Origin: Opisthorchis felineus
Taxonomy: Eukaryota; Platyhelminthes; Trematoda; Opisthorchiida; Opisthorchiidae
Assembly: GCA_004794785.1 (NCBI GenBank)
Contig: SJOL01006765.1
Coordinates: 175,590 to 239,589, forward strand
Length of the DNA stretch: 64,000 bases
Direction of reading: 5' to 3'
Shown here in pieces: positions 60,501 to 64,000 of this stretch. Each line of letters opens with the position of its first letter. Positions within the stretch are counted from its first letter, which is position 1. The notes beneath the pieces are model-generated. The model did not search any database. It was not told the DNA's origin and saw only the letters and a program-made list of their open reading frames with translations. A program made the translations under genes and the position numbers.

Positions 60501-61535
60501 TGCTCTTGACCGGACTTGATGCATCGCGAAAAGTTGTCCGTGTGCGATGGAATTAGACTCCATTGTAGACACTAAAAAGTCTAATGCTAGCCTTTTCTCG
60601 GCAGTTAGAAGTGTATTCTCAAATGTTGCAGACGGTTACCAAATTACTTGGCTTTTTGGGGAGACCCACAGCCTTGCTCTTTTTTTTCGGACAATACACA
60701 CTAGTATCCGGACAAGCACCGCCTGAAAACCAGGTGGGGTGCAGTTGGTGTCTTCCGAACAGGTGGGATTAATGTTTGCGAAAATAATGTGCTGCCACTG
60801 CGGTTTCCATATCTTCAGGCTGACCTGACAGCGTAGTGGAACTTCCTGAATGACATGAGTGGGTGCGTTTTTGATTTATATGATTTGATCAAAATTGCCT
60901 TCCTCCATCAGGGAGTTTTGTGTTGTCTTTTCTCGATAACTAAGCCTAAACTTCAAGGAAGTTTAGATATTTGCCTTTCCAAGCGGGTGGCCCAACAGTC
61001 TGCTCTGACGAAGTCGTACAGAGATTGAAGCCTGACCTAATCACCGTCTGTTATATCGGTCGGCTAAACCAATGAGACATCGCTGAGATTCTAGGAAGCA
61101 TCGGGAAACATATCGATAACTTAAAAAACCATAACAAAACATGAACATGATGGTTCTGAATGAATCCTGAGCGAATCAGCAGAGTCTCAGTGGTTAGGAA
61201 ATGGTAAATGAAATACAGTACCAGCACGAAAAAACGGCTGGCAGCTCTCCTGAGAGAACGGAAGAACGACAATATGATGAGGGGCAACAATGCAGACGGC
61301 TTAGCCTTCCGAATACAAATTTCTCTGTAATCTCTTCAAGTGCGCAGATGGAGCACGCACTTGCCTCTGGTTTTAGTCATGTGTCGCTCGCCATACAACC
61401 GTATTACTAAATGGTCGGTGTTCTGGAGCTTTCAGTAGTAATGCACAGCTTCGAAGACATTTGAGTTTATCGCCAGAATCCAAGTTTGGAAACCGGGGAC
61501 AAAAACTGGTACCATTGGTGCTTCGCTTTTCACCG
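57539..61535 (+). other. Downstream of SNAP-25: probable 3' UTR, then intergenic
   Basis: 57540-58330 is pyrimidine-rich on the plus strand, which gives chance frames such as 57933-58331. I found no canonical AATAAA in the first 2 kb. The first clear ones are at 59682-59687 and 59843-59848, so the 3' end cannot be fixed. No further exon of a known protein is visible up to 61535. Confidence 0.5.
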
Positions 61536-61718
61536 AAAAACTCGTTCATCTGTAGCGCACTTTCGGTGCCTAGCTGCCATACCAACGGAAGGAGCTACGA
61601 GGGCTGGGATACTGCCAGGTTGCCCAAGCCTAGACAGAGCAGTCGAGATGCTGAGGTTAGGTTCGAACCACGGACCTTCCGGTCCGTAAGCTGGCGCATT
61701 AATCACAGCTATCTCGAG
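61536..61718 (-). mobile_element. tRNA-derived SINE
   Basis: A minus-strand copy. The B-box complement region reads AGGTTCGAACC at 61659-61669. The body contains CTGCCAGGTTGCCCAAGCCT, and the A-rich end lies near 61536-61540. A few small deletions distinguish it from the copies at 2.1 and 16.1 kb. Confidence 0.82.
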
Positions 61719-64000
61719 CTTACCAATTTCCCCGGAGGAATCTTTATTAGGAGTTTTTAGTACGCAAGTGTCCTAACTGACAGACGTCAAATACCCAGTT
61801 TTACTCACAGATAAATTGAAGGAAGTAATATGGGACGCTGAGTGTACAGTTTCTTCAAGGGCAGCGACAACGAGGTAACGCATCGCGTGCTTGAAAAAAA
61901 AAGCTGGTTTTGGTGTGCTAACTTTAAGTAACAAGGTATTGATAAGGAGGCCGAAAAAACTTCGGAAGAGCTTCCTTCACAAACCGATTGAGACACGAAA
62001 AATGAAATGCAGACTTCTCTGTCGGGACATCTTGATGCATCAATTTGTCTGCTACTATGGGGCCAACTGTCGTCTGAATAATGAGGTGGTTATCTAATAA
62101 TTGCAGACAAATACAAACTACAAGGAACAGTACACCACAATATAATAAATACAAGAAAACAAAATAAAAATAAATACGAACAAGAAATAAATGCAAACAT
62201 TCCAATGAGGACATTAGCGCACCGTGTCTATTTCAGTTTTGACTCATATACTAAACAGAAGGTACCATTTAAACACTAGGATATCTTTTAACTTTATTGA
62301 TCAGTTACCCTCAAAACTACGAGAATCAAGAAGGGACAAAAATCGTAACATTCGTGGAAGCTATTGGTATACGAAACTTTCAGTCTAAACTGTCCAAAAG
62401 TGATGCTGATGGTTTTTTGGCCGAACGATCTGATGACAGTATCACGTGACCTTGCTACTCCTCGTTAGTTTTCAGTCATCTCTGCCTTTTCGATCTTTGG
62501 CCGTTGATCCACCTGAAGTTTCTCTGGACTTTAATCCATTCTGCACGTTATATATATATGTATATATACAAAATATAGTCTTGGTCTGTGGTTGAGATTT
62601 TTTTTAACTTATGAATAGAATAACGGTGTCATATGGTCAACTTGAGGACTACTGCCGTAAACAATGGATTTATGTATCTGTCAAGTAGCATTGAGCGGAT
62701 AGCGGTTCATGCAACTGAATCGCGAAATTCAGCGATGGTTCAAAGTGTGCGAGCGGTAACTCACGCAAACCTTAAGGACTCATCCATCTTCTAAATTTCT
62801 GGAATCTCATTGATGTGCAAAGTTCAACAACGTTGTGCTTAGTCCTGCTTGTTTTCGGAACGTAAGTTAATTTTTGTTTGAAAAACAACTGACAACACAT
62901 TCCACTCCAAATTGTTTTCCATCTAATGCTGATTTTCTCTTACGGGCGAGTTGATCACATTGATCACTCTCGTCACTAGGACAAAAAATGCATTATCTCA
63001 CGCCCCAGCTGGGATCCGTTCTCATGCATTTGTTATGGCGTAATCTGATCCCTAACAGGTGAGATATTCCCTATCCCACTTTACCGCCCCGACGACATTT
63101 TAATACATTGTATATATGATCATTGCGTGCTTCGGCGCACTCTGGTCCAGTATCTTTTGATCAATCACCTTTGCTGTTCGCATCCAATAACCTTTGTGGC
63201 ACGCCAGAGGCACACCTGATTTGATAAGTAGAATTCCCTCTCAGACTGCTTTGATCAATACACCGCATGTTTAACACATGCAAGTTTGCTTAGGTTAGTT
63301 GTAGGGCTTCGTTCATTCGGTACTATTGATTACTGGGGTTGAGTTCGGATAGATTAACTACTCGGTTCTGCTCCATGATTTTCCTCTTATTCATTGACAT
63401 CGTTTTGAACATACTGACTGTTGATATAAGTTTTTTCTCTGCGTAGAAATCGTTCCGAGTTTATGCCGAACACCTATGTGCGTTCATCTTTGTCTATTAA
63501 ACTGCCATGGTTGGAGCTTGAGTACAGCACAAATATCGCCACAAAATTGTGGAAATATCGTACAATGGTTTCCGTTGATATAACTCGCTACTACGTGAGA
63601 AACGATCTCCGGATGACTACTTAACGGGTTTTCTCGGTCACATTCCACAGGATTTTGTACTCCCGGGGTGCCTAACTCTAGCTGCATGGTTTCAGCCATT
63701 ATGAAGTCATTTCTTCCCAAGACAGCCTATCCATTGTAACTACTGAGGCAACATTTACCAGCCATGTTTTGCCTGTGATATGGCGTCGTAACTTGCATAG
63801 ATCACAATGGTGTTCACTCTGCCGATGCGGGACAAGCGTTTGTGCACCCACGTTAGAAAGGAATACAGTAGCTGTCCTTGATGCACATTTTCGTTTCGTC
63901 CCATTAGAATAAAAAAATTTGGTTTGTCGAAGCCGCATTTATTGATAATGCAGAAGATGGGGAAAAACAACACATATCAAAGATAAACTTTCACCATTGT
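61719..64000. other. No recognisable gene; A-rich tract and AT microsatellite
   Basis: An A-rich, nearly G-free tract lies at about 62095-62200. A TATATATATATGTATATATA microsatellite lies near 62550-62570. Overlapping minus-strand frames cover 63484-63973 but have no motif that I know. Confidence 0.5.

Noticed and set aside
1..64000. CRISPR array, bacterial operon or phage
   Set aside because: There are no regularly spaced repeats and no bacterial genes. The introns and SINEs show a eukaryotic genome.

Overview
This is eukaryotic nuclear DNA, almost certainly from a flatworm and most likely a trematode (fluke). One conserved gene with GT-AG introns sits among decayed non-LTR retrotransposons and tRNA-derived SINEs. 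From memory, the reverse-transcriptase tails and the SINE (tRNA-like head, then a body that reads as S-R-L-G-Q-P-G-S in one frame) resemble repeats common in opisthorchiid liver flukes such as Clonorchis and Opisthorchis. That genus-level placement is an inference that I could not check by search. There are no bacterial operons, phage genes or CRISPR arrays. Nearly all open frames in the window are short chance frames.

Layout. 1-618: 3' end of a non-LTR reverse transcriptase (RT). About 785-2735: a second, more complete but decayed RT of the same family, split by a SINE at 2125-2322. About 3.4-4.2 kb: possible endonuclease remnant. 6.1-8.5 kb: two CR1-like RT remnants on the minus strand, one ending in a four-unit octamer tail. 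10.85-11.28 kb: a third CR1/jockey-like RT tail. 16.1-16.3 kb: a SINE. 18.0-20.2 kb (perhaps to 22.25 kb): the most complete CR1-like element. 25.0-27.5 kb: an RT scrap, a cluster of an unnamed dispersed repeat in both orientations, and two SINEs head to head. 29.4-30.3 kb: an RT tail interrupted by about 0.5 kb that carries the same dispersed repeat. 31.4-32.7 kb: an inverted repeat pair. 40.5-40.8 kb: an RT scrap of a different type. 44.5-44.9 kb: a foldback repeat. The remainder of 2.7-48 kb holds nothing I can recognise.

The single host gene is SNAP-25 on the plus strand (50743-57538). It encodes the neuronal/exocytic Qbc-SNARE that pairs with syntaxin and synaptobrevin to drive vesicle fusion. 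Six coding exons are clear and join in frame to 179 residues plus a stop. Both SNARE helices and both central glutamines are present. Two of the four clustered cysteines of the usual palmitoylation patch are replaced. The short N-terminal exon is not certain. The best candidate lies inside a perfect 95-bp tandem duplication (48418-48607), so this exon may exist in two copies. A rival candidate with a better splice donor lies at 50223-50306. The largest intron (4.55 kb) has collected the dispersed repeat and a SINE fragment. Downstream of the stop (57539-64000) I see a pyrimidine-rich stretch, two candidate poly(A) signals, one SINE and an AT microsatellite.
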